DNA from: Acidimicrobiales bacterium
GTDB taxonomy: Bacteria > Actinomycetota > Acidimicrobiia > Acidimicrobiales > Iamiaceae
Length of the DNA: 64,000 bases
Reading direction: 5' to 3'
Assembly (NCBI GenBank): GCA_035630295.1
Contig: DASQKY010000053.1
Coordinates: forward strand, 1 to 64,000
Shown piece after piece: positions 42,719 to 51,102 of this stretch. Made by a program: the position numbers and the translations under genes. Under the pieces are notes generated by a model. The model made no database searches. It saw only the letters and a program-made list of their open reading frames with translations, and was not told the origin of the DNA. The number at the start of each line of letters is the position of its first letter. Positions within the stretch are counted from its first letter, which is position 1.

Positions 42719-43114
42719 TCAGGCCTCGGCCACCGGCATGGGGAAGATCCACCGCTGCAGGGTGGCCTTGAGCTCGTCCTCCCGGATGGGCTTGGTCAGG
42801 TAGTCGTCGAGGCCGGCGGCCAGGGCGTGCTCCCGGTCGCCGTCGAGGGCCCGGGCGCTGACCCCGATGACCGGCGTGTGGTAGCGGTCGCTGCGGCTCT
42901 GGTCCAGGGCCCGGATGCGGGCCGTGGCCTCGAAGCCGTCCATGCCGGGCATCATGATGTCCATGAGCACGGCGTCGTAGGTGCGCTGGGAGCAGGCCTC
43001 CACCGCCTTGGCCCCCGAGCTCACGATCTCGGTCGCGTAGTTCAGGCGCTTGAGCGTCCCGGCCGCGACGAGCTGGTTGAGCCGGTTGTCATCGACGAGC
43101 AACACGGTCGGCAT
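42719..43114 (-). CDS. single-domain CheY-like response regulator
   Basis: 131 residues, receiver domain only: DDN acidic pocket (Asp8-Asp9), phosphoacceptor Asp52 in AVLMDIMMPGMDG, and Lys in YLTKPI. No output domain. ATG 43114 overlaps the hybrid kinase stop by one base (TGATG), so it is the partner of that kinase and may supply the functional receiver that the kinase's own receiver lacks. Confidence 0.92.
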   Translation of the reverse strand: MPTVLLVDDNRLNQLVAAGTLKRLNYATEIVSSGAKAVEACSQRTYDAVLMDIMMPGMDGFEATARIRALDQSRSDRYHTPVIGVSARALDGDREHALAAGLDDYLTKPIREDELKATLQRWIFPMPVAEA

Positions 43115-45414
43115 CAGAAGGGTCCTTTCGGTGGGCCGGCGTCCACCAGGACTCCGGTGACGTCGGTGGCGCTCCGCGGATCGGCACCCTTGGGGTCGAC
43201 CAGGGTGTCGATGATCCGACGGAGCAGGTAGGTGTTGCGGACAGGCTTGACCAGCACCGAGTGGATGCCGGCCTCGTGGGCGGCACGGCGCGACACGTTG
43301 GGGTCCGAGGTGAGGAGCAGGACGACGGTCTCGGCCCGCGGGTCCTGGGCCCGCAGGACCTGGCCCAGGCGGACGCCGTCCATGCCGTCGAGCTGGTACT
43401 CGATCAGGGCCAGGGCGTAGCGGCCGGTCGTGCGCCCGTAGAGCTCCAGGGCGTCCTCGCCGGTGGCGGCCTGGTCGACCACGAACCCCCACGAGTGGAG
43501 GGTGTGGGCCAGCACGGTGCGGGTGACGGCGTTGCCCTCGACCACCAGGGCCCGCAGGCCGACGAGGTCCGACAGCCGGGCCTCGACGTCGGGCTGCAGG
43601 CCCCCCGGCAGCGGGAAGGTGACCCGGAAGGTGGTGCCGGCCCCCTCCTCGCTCTCGACGTGGATGGTCCCGCCCAGCAGGACGGTGAGGCGCTTGACGA
43701 TGGCCAGGCCCAGGCCGGTGCCCCCGTGGGTGCGGGTGGTCGAGCCGTCGAGCTGGGAGAACGGCTCGAACAGGCGGCTGCGCTCGCCCTCGGGGATGCC
43801 GCAGCCGGTGTCGGTGACCTCGAAGGCCACCGAGTCGGGATCGGCCTCGCCCCGCCGGGCCCGGATCACCACCGTGCCCCGGTCGGTGAACTTCACCGCG
43901 TTGGAGGCCAGGTTCAACAGGATCTGGCGGAGCCGCAACGGGTCGCCCCGGCGGCGGCTGTTGAGGTCGGGGTCGCAGTAGGCGATGACCTCCAGGCCCT
44001 TCCGGTGGGCGCTCTCGGCCACGATCATGGCCACCTCGCCCACCAGGTCCTCGAGGTCGAGGTCGATCTCCTCCAGCTCCAGCTTCTCGGCCTCGATCTT
44101 GGAGAAGTCCAGCAGGTCGTTGATGAGGCCCAGGAGCCCCTCGGCCGAGATGGACACGCCGATGGCCATCTCCCGCTGCTCGGCGTCGAGGTCGGAGTCG
44201 AGGAGCAGGCCGGTGAGGCCGATCACCGCGTTCATCGGGGTGCGGATCTCGTGGCTCACGGTGGCCAGGAAGTGCGACTTGGTGATGGAGGCCTGGATGG
44301 CCTCGTCGTGGGCGGTGGACAGCTCGGCGCTGAGCTGGTCGCTCTCCAGGATCACCACCAGGTGGAGGGCCACGCTGAGGCACAGCACCCCCAGGGCGAT
44401 CCACACCAGGGCGGGGTCGAGCTGCTGGCCGGTGAGCCGGTAGGCCCCGGCGCCGGCCAGCACGGCCACCGCCGAGACGCTGGGCACGGCGGTGAGCAGG
44501 CGGTTGCGACGGCCGGTGGGGGCCGTGTCGGGCCCGGGGGCCAGGGACCGGGCCGCGGCCACGATGACCAGGGCGAAGCCGCCCACCCGGCCCACGTCGT
44601 CGTAGCGGATCTCGGCGAAGGGGCTGAGCGGGCTGATGTGGGCGAAGGCGGCGTCGGCCACGACCACGGCCCCCAGCCCCAGGGCCAGCGGGACCCACCA
44701 CTGCGACCGGCTCCGGGGCACCCGGGTCGAGGAGGCCAGCAGCACCGAGACCACCGCGATGTGGAGCAGGGGCTGGGCCAGCAGGACGGTGCGCTCCAGC
44801 GGCGGGGTCAGGGCCGAGGACTCGAACGTGGCCCGGAACACCAGCATCCAGCTGACGAACAAGGTGCAGGACCCGATCATGATGCCCTCGAGGAGGGCCC
44901 GGACCCGGGTCACGGGACGGGTCGGCCCGTCCACCAGGAGCAGCACGCCGGCCAGGGTGCCCAGGGCGGCGGCCAGGCTCCCGACGTCGGCGGAGGAGGC
45001 TCCGGCCCCGACCTCGGGACGGGGCGTCCCCTGGAACGACCAGCCGGCCCGACCCGCGGCCCACAGGCCGGCGCCCAGGGCCAGCAGCCACCAGGCCAGG
45101 CGGGCCCGCCCGGTGTGACGCCGGGCGGCCACCACGCAGGCCACCCCGGCGGCCAGGGCCACCAGCACCTGGGCCACGTCCCGGAGGTCGCGGCCGGTGC
45201 TCCAGCGCAGGAGGACGGCCATGAGGACCAGGGCCAGGGCCCCCCGCACCGCCATCGAGGGGGTGACCTGGATGCCCTGCGTCTCGTCGAGGATGCGGGT
45301 GCGGGCCGACTCGAGGGATCGGGCGGCGTCGTCGAGGGCCACGTCCCGCCGGTGGCGCGCCGAACGACCCGGCCGCCCCCTCGTCGTGTCGCGGAGGTGT
45401 GATCGCCCTCCCAT
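43114..45414 (-). CDS. membrane hybrid histidine kinase with degenerate receiver
   Basis: 766 residues from ATG 45414, which has GGAAGGG 7 bases upstream; ATG 45456 has no such site. Eight to ten membrane segments (about residues 55-345), coiled linker, HisKA with phospho-His388 ([16 protein letters not shown]), HATPase ([32 protein letters not shown]) and a C-terminal receiver. In that receiver the phosphoacceptor Asp is Glu672 ([11 protein letters not shown]) and the acidic pair is Glu-Gly, while the Lys (VLVKPV) is kept: a pseudo-receiver. Confidence 0.92.
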   Translation of the reverse strand: MGGRSHLRDTTRGRPGRSARHRRDVALDDAARSLESARTRILDETQGIQVTPSMAVRGALALVLMAVLLRWSTGRDLRDVAQVLVALAAGVACVVAARRHTGRARLAWWLLALGAGLWAAGRAGWSFQGTPRPEVGAGASSADVGSLAAALGTLAGVLLLVDGPTRPVTRVRALLEGIMIGSCTLFVSWMLVFRATFESSALTPPLERTVLLAQPLLHIAVVSVLLASSTRVPRSRSQWWVPLALGLGAVVVADAAFAHISPLSPFAEIRYDDVGRVGGFALVIVAAARSLAPGPDTAPTGRRNRLLTAVPSVSAVAVLAGAGAYRLTGQQLDPALVWIALGVLCLSVALHLVVILESDQLSAELSTAHDEAIQASITKSHFLATVSHEIRTPMNAVIGLTGLLLDSDLDAEQREMAIGVSISAEGLLGLINDLLDFSKIEAEKLELEEIDLDLEDLVGEVAMIVAESAHRKGLEVIAYCDPDLNSRRRGDPLRLRQILLNLASNAVKFTDRGTVVIRARRGEADPDSVAFEVTDTGCGIPEGERSRLFEPFSQLDGSTTRTHGGTGLGLAIVKRLTVLLGGTIHVESEEGAGTTFRVTFPLPGGLQPDVEARLSDLVGLRALVVEGNAVTRTVLAHTLHSWGFVVDQAATGEDALELYGRTTGRYALALIEYQLDGMDGVRLGQVLRAQDPRAETVVLLLTSDPNVSRRAAHEAGIHSVLVKPVRNTYLLRRIIDTLVDPKGADPRSATDVTGVLVDAGPPKGPF

Positions 45415-45612
45415 CAGCAGCCCTTCCACCAGATCGGATCCCGGCTGGACCCCCATCGGCCGTGGTCAGGCCGACATGAGCACCGCGCGTGAAGATGTGC
45501 CGACCGGCCTACGCAGAGCGGTCGTGACGTTGACAGGGGCTCGGCTAGGGTCCCGGGCAGGGGTCGGTGCCCAGGCACGGAAGGCCCTCACAGTGGCCGA
45601 TGGGAGGGGTCC

Positions 45613-46209
45613 ATGAGCTACATGTCCTCCGGTGCCGGGTGGTGGCAGGCCTCGGATGGCAACTGGTACCCCCCGGACGCCTCCGCCGGGTGGTGGCAGG
45701 CCTCCGACGGCCGCTGGTACCCGCCCGCGGCGTTCTCCGGCCACCCGCCCTCCGACACCACGGAGGCCTCCCGCCCGACCGCAGCCACCTCAACGGGCCG
45801 CTCCCCCCTCATCCCGCAAGACCCGCCACCCCCGGCTGAGGACGTCGTGGACCCCGGCAGCCCCACCGGTCGCACCCTGGTGGCCCGAGCCACGGCGGTG
45901 GCCGTCCTCGACTGGGCCAGCTCGGTGGCCGAACCGCTGGCCCGCTTCGCCGCCACCCACGGGAGCGGGGCCGCGGCCGCGGCCCCGCTCCGCCGGCCTG
46001 GGGCCGATCCCGCCACCGAGCTGCACCGGGCGCTCGAGGAACTCCGATCCGGGGAGAGCACCCTCCTCTCCCTCACCTCCCACCGGGATGCGGTGGCGGC
46101 GCGCCTCGCCGACGCCGGCCGGGCCGCACTGGCGCTACAGATCAAGTTGATCCTGGCCGGTGCCGCCCTGGTCCTGCTCCTCCTCATCCTCCTCGCCCTC
46201 CTCGCCTGA
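45613..46209 (+). CDS. tail-anchored membrane protein with two Trp-rich repeats
   Basis: 198 residues. Two near-identical repeats GWWQASDGNWYPP (9-21) and GWWQASDGRWYPP (26-38), resembling DUF2510-type Trp/Pro motifs, then a Pro/Thr-rich disordered stretch, an alpha-helical region (about 85-170) and one C-terminal hydrophobic helix (about 174-197) ending LLALLA. No signal peptide, so most of it should face the cytoplasm. GGAGGGG precedes ATG 45613. First gene of the apparent FtsK-kinase operon; probably the membrane scaffold or recruiter. Function not established. Confidence 0.75.
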   Translation: MSYMSSGAGWWQASDGNWYPPDASAGWWQASDGRWYPPAAFSGHPPSDTTEASRPTAATSTGRSPLIPQDPPPPAEDVVDPGSPTGRTLVARATAVAVLDWASSVAEPLARFAATHGSGAAAAAPLRRPGADPATELHRALEELRSGESTLLSLTSHRDAVAARLADAGRAALALQIKLILAGAALVLLLLILLALLA

Positions 46210-46264
46210 TCGGCGGGGCGCCACCGGCGCCGCTCACCGCCCCGACCCCCTAGGAGCACCGCCC

Positions 46265-49180
46265 ATGGGCAAGGCCGACCACCTCCGCGCCGACCTGGCC
46301 TCGATCGAGGACCGCCTGGTGGCGCAGCGCCGCCACCTCGGGGGCCTGGTGGCGGTGGCCACCGAGGCCCAGGCCGCGGTGGTCGGTGCCGCCCGGAGCG
46401 CCGTCGAGGAGGCGGACCGGCACCTGGCCCACCTCGAGAGCGCGCTCTCGCCCCCCCACGCCCTGGCCTGGGACCACGAGGCCTGGTCCCGGTGGGACCG
46501 GTCCCAGGGCGAAGGCGACCGCGGCCGCCTCCGGGTCGGCGCCCACCTCGACCGGCGCTCGGGCCATGACCTCCACGTGGCCGACACCGTGGGCCTGGTG
46601 GGATCGGGCCGCTCCCTGCTCATCACCAGCCGCGGCCCCGAGCAGGCGGCTCAGGCCGAGGCCCTGCTCCAGTCCCTGGTGGCCCGCCTGGCGCTCGCCT
46701 TTCGCGAAGGCGCCTCCTTCGTGCTCCTCGAGCCGGCCCACAGCGGCGGGCCCCTGGTGCGCATGGCCAAGGCCCTCCTGACGGCCAAGACGGCCAGCAG
46801 CCGGGACCAGGTGCGGGTCGCCCTGGAGGAGGTCACCGCCCGCATCGAGCGCATCGGCACCGAGCACCTCTCGTCGACCCGGCCCACCTTCGAGGACCTG
46901 CCCGAACGGGAGCAGCTCGACATCGGCCTGCAGTTCGTGGTGGCCAGCGAGTTCCCCAGCCGCCTCAGCGAGCGGGAGATCGAGGCCCTGGACGTGGCGG
47001 CCAACGACGGGCCCGAGAAGGGCACCTACGTCATCGTCCACTGGCACCTCGACGAGGAGCTGCCCATCACGGTGCGCCGGGCCCCGTTCACCGCCTCGAC
47101 GCGCATCGACGTCGGGGCCCGGCAGGGCACCCTCGCCGGGGCGGCCGAGACCACCACCCGGTTCGACGCGGTGGGCGCCGAGGTCGAGGCGCACCTCCAC
47201 GGGATCGAGCGGACGGCGCCGGCCTCCCGGGCCGTCACCTGGGGCGAGGCGGTCGGGGTCCAGGCCGACCAGATCTGGGCCGGTGACGCCAGCCGTGGCA
47301 TCACCACGCCCCTGGCCGTGGGGGGCGCGGGCGACGACACCATCTCCGTCACCTTCGGCACGGACGCCGACGGCGAAGCAGTCAGCCACGGCGTGGTGGC
47401 CGGCCAGACCGGCAAGGGCAAGTCGCGCCTCCTCCACGCCCTCCTCTGCGGCCTCGCCGTCCGCTACTCGCCCGAGGAGGTGGGCTTCTACCTCATCGAC
47501 GGCAAGAGCGGCCTGGAGTTCGAGGCCTACCGCGGCCTGCCCCACGCCCGCGTGGTGTCCCTCCACACCGCTCCGGCTCTGGCCCGCAGCGTGCTCTCGG
47601 AGCTGGAGGTGGAGATGGGCCGGCGGGCCAAGCTCTTCACCGACGCCGGCGTCAACGACCTCGCCAACTACCGGGCCGGGGGAGGTCCGGAGCGGCGCCT
47701 GCCCCGGATCCTGTGCGCCATCGACGAGTTCCAGGAGGTGTTCCAGGAGGGCGGCGAGGACGAGGGCATGCGCCTCCTCAGCCTCATCACCGCCCAGGGC
47801 CGGGCCTACGGCATCCACCTCCTGGTGGCGTCGCAGAGCTTCCAGCCGTCGGGCCTGCGCAACCCGGGGAAGTTCTACGGCAACGTGGCCCTGCGCATGG
47901 CCCTGCCCCTCGACCGGGCCGAGCTGGAGGCCGTGGACCTCTTCGGCGGTGCCGCCGGGCGCAAGCTGGTCATCGACACCTGCACCACCGGTGGCCGGGT
48001 GGTGATCAACGATCGGAGCGGCCGCGGCAGCCACAACCGCCCCGGGCGCGTGGCCTTCATCACCGACGACGAGGTCACCGCCCTGGTCGCCACCCTGGCC
48101 CAACGGGCCGAGGACGGCGGGCGGTACCGCCCGCCGGTGGTGTTCCACGGTGGGCAGGCACCGAGCCTGCGTGACCACCCGATGGCGGTGCGCGCCCAGG
48201 GTGCGACGACGTGGCCGAGCGAGGAGCAGCTCACCACCATGGCCCGGCGCCCCTGCTCGGCCGGGGGCCTCGGGCACGACCGCTGGCAGGCCGGCGAGCG
48301 ACCGGTCCTGGCCGCCCTGGGCCGGGCCCTCGACGTCCACGGGCAGACCAGCGCCATGCTGCGCCGGGCCGCGGCCGAGAACGTGCTGCTGGTGGGGTCG
48401 AGCGAACCGGAGCGCGTCGGCATGCTGCTGGGCGCCCTCACGGTCATGGCCATGGTCCACCCCCCCTCGCGGTTGGAGCTGGCCGTGCTCGATCGGAGCT
48501 TCCCCGGCTCGGACCACAGCTCCCTGCTGACCGATGTGGTGGCCCGCCTGGCCCACGGCCGTCACCCGACCCGGGTGGTGGGGCCCACCGGGGGCGGGGC
48601 ACCCGGGGACCCCATCGAAGACAGCGCCGCGGCCCAGGCCGCCTTGGTCGAGTCGGTGGCGGCCGAGGTCGAGCGCCGGCGGGCGTTGCCGGAGGTCGAG
48701 GTGGCCCAGCTCCCCAGCCTGGTGTTCGTCGGCCACGACCTCGACCGCTGCGACGCCCTGCGCCAGGTCGAGGACGCCTACGGCTCGTCGGAGAGCGAGC
48801 TCGGGGCTCGGCTCTCGCTCGTGTTCGGCAAGGGCCCGCCGGTGGGCGTGCACTCGCTGTGCAGCTTCGCCTACGTGGGCGCGGTGACCGCGGTGGTCGG
48901 CACCTCCGGCCTCAACCAGGCCTTCCGCCATCGCGTCGCCCTGCAGATGTCCGACGACGAGTCCTTCGAGCTGCTGCGGTCCAGCGCAGCCAGCAAGCTG
49001 CCCTCGGCGGCCGGCGAGATCGGGGCCCGCCAGGCGGTGACCGCCCTGTACCTCGATCGGCAGTCCAACGTGGCCATGCCCTTCAAGCCCTACACCGCCT
49101 TCGCCGTCGACGGGACGGGCTCGATCGTCGACGACGTCACCGCCGTGACCGAGCAGCTCGCCCGGTGGGGGACGGCCTGA
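46265..49180 (+). CDS. FtsK/SpoIIIE-type multi-domain ATPase
   Basis: 971 residues. N-terminal coiled coil (about 1-65); a first ATPase-like module without a P-loop (about 100-330; SLLITSRGPEQAAQAEALLQ, then SFVLLEPAHSGG); a complete FtsK/SpoIIIE module with Walker A GQTGKGKS (Lys386), FYLIDGKSGLEF, Walker B LCAIDEFQ (near 485) and GIHLLVASQSF; and a third, degenerate module (about 700-900) with VGSSEPERVG in place of Walker A. No DNA-recognition gamma domain and no membrane helix. This layout recalls EccC/EssC-like coupling ATPases of type VII secretion more than a chromosome translocase. AGGAG about 8 bases before ATG 46265. Confidence 0.88.
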   Translation: MGKADHLRADLASIEDRLVAQRRHLGGLVAVATEAQAAVVGAARSAVEEADRHLAHLESALSPPHALAWDHEAWSRWDRSQGEGDRGRLRVGAHLDRRSGHDLHVADTVGLVGSGRSLLITSRGPEQAAQAEALLQSLVARLALAFREGASFVLLEPAHSGGPLVRMAKALLTAKTASSRDQVRVALEEVTARIERIGTEHLSSTRPTFEDLPEREQLDIGLQFVVASEFPSRLSEREIEALDVAANDGPEKGTYVIVHWHLDEELPITVRRAPFTASTRIDVGARQGTLAGAAETTTRFDAVGAEVEAHLHGIERTAPASRAVTWGEAVGVQADQIWAGDASRGITTPLAVGGAGDDTISVTFGTDADGEAVSHGVVAGQTGKGKSRLLHALLCGLAVRYSPEEVGFYLIDGKSGLEFEAYRGLPHARVVSLHTAPALARSVLSELEVEMGRRAKLFTDAGVNDLANYRAGGGPERRLPRILCAIDEFQEVFQEGGEDEGMRLLSLITAQGRAYGIHLLVASQSFQPSGLRNPGKFYGNVALRMALPLDRAELEAVDLFGGAAGRKLVIDTCTTGGRVVINDRSGRGSHNRPGRVAFITDDEVTALVATLAQRAEDGGRYRPPVVFHGGQAPSLRDHPMAVRAQGATTWPSEEQLTTMARRPCSAGGLGHDRWQAGERPVLAALGRALDVHGQTSAMLRRAAAENVLLVGSSEPERVGMLLGALTVMAMVHPPSRLELAVLDRSFPGSDHSSLLTDVVARLAHGRHPTRVVGPTGGGAPGDPIEDSAAAQAALVESVAAEVERRRALPEVEVAQLPSLVFVGHDLDRCDALRQVEDAYGSSESELGARLSLVFGKGPPVGVHSLCSFAYVGAVTAVVGTSGLNQAFRHRVALQMSDDESFELLRSSAASKLPSAAGEIGARQAVTALYLDRQSNVAMPFKPYTAFAVDGTGSIVDDVTAVTEQLARWGTA

Positions 49181-49181
49181 C

Positions 49182-49448
49182 GTGGACGACCAGTTGGAGG
49201 CGCTGCGCCGCTTCGACCACGAGCTCCGGGACTTCAACGATGAGCTGCGGCGGGCCCTGGCCGACCTCGACCGCCGCTACCAGGGGACCGTGACGGTGTG
49301 GGACGACTCCGTGCGCCGGACCCTCGGCGCCCGCATCGAGGAGGCTCGTGGCCCGGTGGACCACTACCTGCGCCACGACGCAGAGGCGTTCGAGCGGTTC
49401 ATCACCGAGCGCATCAGGCGCCTCCACAGGTACCTCCATGGCCGTTGA
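49182..49448 (+). CDS. small helical protein with VW-x-D-S motif (WXG100-sized)
   Basis: 88 residues, start GTG 49182, one base after the FtsK-like stop. Two helices around a central VTVWDDSVRRTLGAR, followed by ITERIRRLHRYL. Size and helix-turn-helix shape recall WXG100/ESX substrates, but the W-x-G turn itself is absent. The spacing V-W-x-D-S-x-x-R-x-x-x-A-R is repeated in the protein at 50698. Possible substrate or adaptor of the ATPase; inference. Confidence 0.7.
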   Translation: MDDQLEALRRFDHELRDFNDELRRALADLDRRYQGTVTVWDDSVRRTLGARIEEARGPVDHYLRHDAEAFERFITERIRRLHRYLHGR

Positions 49449-49701
49449 CGAGGAGCACCTGCTGCGGGTGCTGGTCGAGTTCCGCGACGATCTCGCTCGC
49501 CACCGCCTCCGGCTCGCCGGCCAGGTGGACGGGATGGAACGGGCCTACTCGATGCTGGGGGAGGCGGTGGCCGGGCGGGCCGCCGACGAGCTCCTCCAGC
49601 GGTCACGGCGCAGCCGCGAGGCCTTCGGGGCCTACGACGAGGCGGTGCGCGCCATCACCCTGGTGCTGAGCGATCGCATCGCCGCCCTGCAGGGAGCCTG
49701 A
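49438..49701 (+). CDS. small helical protein of the FtsK-kinase operon
   Basis: 87 residues. ATG 49438 overlaps the previous gene by 11 bases. Predicted helical hairpin: LLRVLVEFRDDLARHRLRLAG, then a turn, then AADELLQRSRRSREAF and a third helix. WXG100-like size without a W-x-G motif or any Trp. No family recognised. Confidence 0.65.
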   Translation: MAVDEEHLLRVLVEFRDDLARHRLRLAGQVDGMERAYSMLGEAVAGRAADELLQRSRRSREAFGAYDEAVRAITLVLSDRIAALQGA

Positions 49702-49703
49702 CC

Positions 49704-50690
49704 GTGGCGCTCGACCCGGCCCACGTCCTGCGCTTCCTCGAGAGCCTGGAGGGGGAGATGCAGCAGTGGGCCCGGACCTCCCACCAGCTGGTGGCGGCCG
49801 CGGAGCGGGACCAGCTCCACACCGCCGAGGGGGTGGCCGTCACCCGCGCCCAAGCCCGATCCTGGGGGGACCGCCTGGAGGAGGATGCCGACGCCGTGGG
49901 CCAAGGGGTGGCCACGGCCGCCTCGGTCGAAGCGGGGGCGGCCACCGCCAGCCAGCACGCCGCCCGCGGGGCCGTGGAGGCCGCTGCCGCCCTGGCCGAC
50001 GCCGAGCGGGCCGAGAGCGAGGCCGAGGCCCGACGAGCGCAGGTCGAGCAGCAGCTGAACCACGCCCGAGCGGAGCTGCAGGCGGCGTGGGTCGAGCATG
50101 GTGCCGCCCAGGCCTGGCTGGGCCGAGCGCAGGTCGACCTGGCCGCGGCCCAGGCCGCGCTCAATGCCTGCCTGCGGGGCCCCCGGGGACCCCAGGGGCA
50201 GTTGCCCAACTGCTCCGGTCCCGCCCGCCGGGCGGCCACGGCCGAGGACGAGGTGGCCCAGGCCCACGGGGCGCTGGCCCGCGCCGTGGCCCGGGTGGAG
50301 CGAGCCCAGCAGCAGGTGGCCCACCTGGAACGGGTCCTCGCCGAGGTGGTCGGGGCCGTCGACGTGGCCCGCGACAGCGTGGCCACCGCCTGCCGGGCGG
50401 TCGTCCTGGCCGGGGAGGCCACCTCCTGGGCCCACACCGCCCACCAGGAGGCCGAGTCGGCCAGCCGGTGCGCCCGCCACGCCTCGGAGGCACTGGAGGG
50501 CGAGCGAGCGGCCGTGGCTGCGCTCTCCCTCCAGGCCGCCGCCGCCACCGAGGCCGTCGAGGACGCCGAGGTCGAGGGTCGCCGCGGGCGGGAGGCCCAG
50601 CGTCGCGCCATCGACCGCCTCCGGGGGGCGGGCTCCGAGCTGCGCGACCGCATGGACGCCCTCCGGGCCTACGACACCCCCGACCTCTGA
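49704..50690 (+). CDS. long alpha-helical coiled-coil protein
   Basis: 328 residues, GTG 49704, two bases after the preceding stop. Starts with a helical head similar in length to its small neighbours (HVLRFLESLEGEMQQWA), then two long Ala/Glu/Arg-rich coiled-coil blocks (about 55-165 and 185-320) separated by a non-helical Gly/Pro insert with two cysteines (about 166-185; CLRGPRGPQGQLPNC). No signal peptide or membrane helix. May be a structural rod or chaperone-like partner; function unknown. Confidence 0.7.
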   Translation: MALDPAHVLRFLESLEGEMQQWARTSHQLVAAAERDQLHTAEGVAVTRAQARSWGDRLEEDADAVGQGVATAASVEAGAATASQHAARGAVEAAAALADAERAESEAEARRAQVEQQLNHARAELQAAWVEHGAAQAWLGRAQVDLAAAQAALNACLRGPRGPQGQLPNCSGPARRAATAEDEVAQAHGALARAVARVERAQQQVAHLERVLAEVVGAVDVARDSVATACRAVVLAGEATSWAHTAHQEAESASRCARHASEALEGERAAVAALSLQAAAATEAVEDAEVEGRRGREAQRRAIDRLRGAGSELRDRMDALRAYDTPDL

Positions 50691-50697
50691 GGCCGAC

Positions 50698-51102
50698 GTG
50701 GACGACGAGCTCTGGAGCGCCGACCGCCAGACCGAGCGACTGCGCGCCCTCCGATCCGAGGGGACGTCGGTCTGGCGGGACTCGGCCGCCCGGGAGGTCT
50801 CCGCTCGCTGGCTCGACCCCCATGACGACCTCGCCGGCCAGTTCGTCGCCGCCTCGCGCCACCAGGCCGATGGCCTAGCCGTCGCCCACCGGGCCCAGCT
50901 CGAGGCCGAAGCTCAGGCTCAAGTGGCGGCGGCCCGGGCGGGGGACACCGCGGCCTGGCTGCAGGAGCTAGGGGACAGCGCAGAGCGGGCCCAGGCCGCC
51001 TGTGCCGAGGCCGACGGCGCCGCCAACCGCTCGTCCCTGGCCACCGCCCTGGCCCGGGACGAGACGGCCCGGGCCCGCACGATCCTGAGCAGCGCCCGGT
51101 GA
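50698..51102 (+). CDS. helical protein with VW-x-D-S motif
   Basis: 134 residues, GTG 50698. After a charged first helix comes SVWRDSAAREVSARWLDPHDD, which matches the motif of the 88-residue protein (49182) at identical spacing: VW-x-DS-x-x-R-x-x-x-AR. The rest is an Ala-rich coiled coil. The stop overlaps the kinase start (GTGA). Together they suggest a family of related helical factors serving one machine. Confidence 0.68.
   Translation: MDDELWSADRQTERLRALRSEGTSVWRDSAAREVSARWLDPHDDLAGQFVAASRHQADGLAVAHRAQLEAEAQAQVAAARAGDTAAWLQELGDSAERAQAACAEADGAANRSSLATALARDETARARTILSSAR

Noticed and set aside
45530-45551. TTGACA followed by TAGGGT as a promoter for the FtsK-kinase operon
   Set aside because: Spacer is only 10 bases. 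Either element alone might be used, but the pair does not make a promoter.
46265-49180. Chromosome-segregation FtsK/SpoIIIE
   Set aside because: No N-terminal membrane helices and no C-terminal winged-helix gamma domain; degenerate extra modules fit a secretion-type ATPase better.
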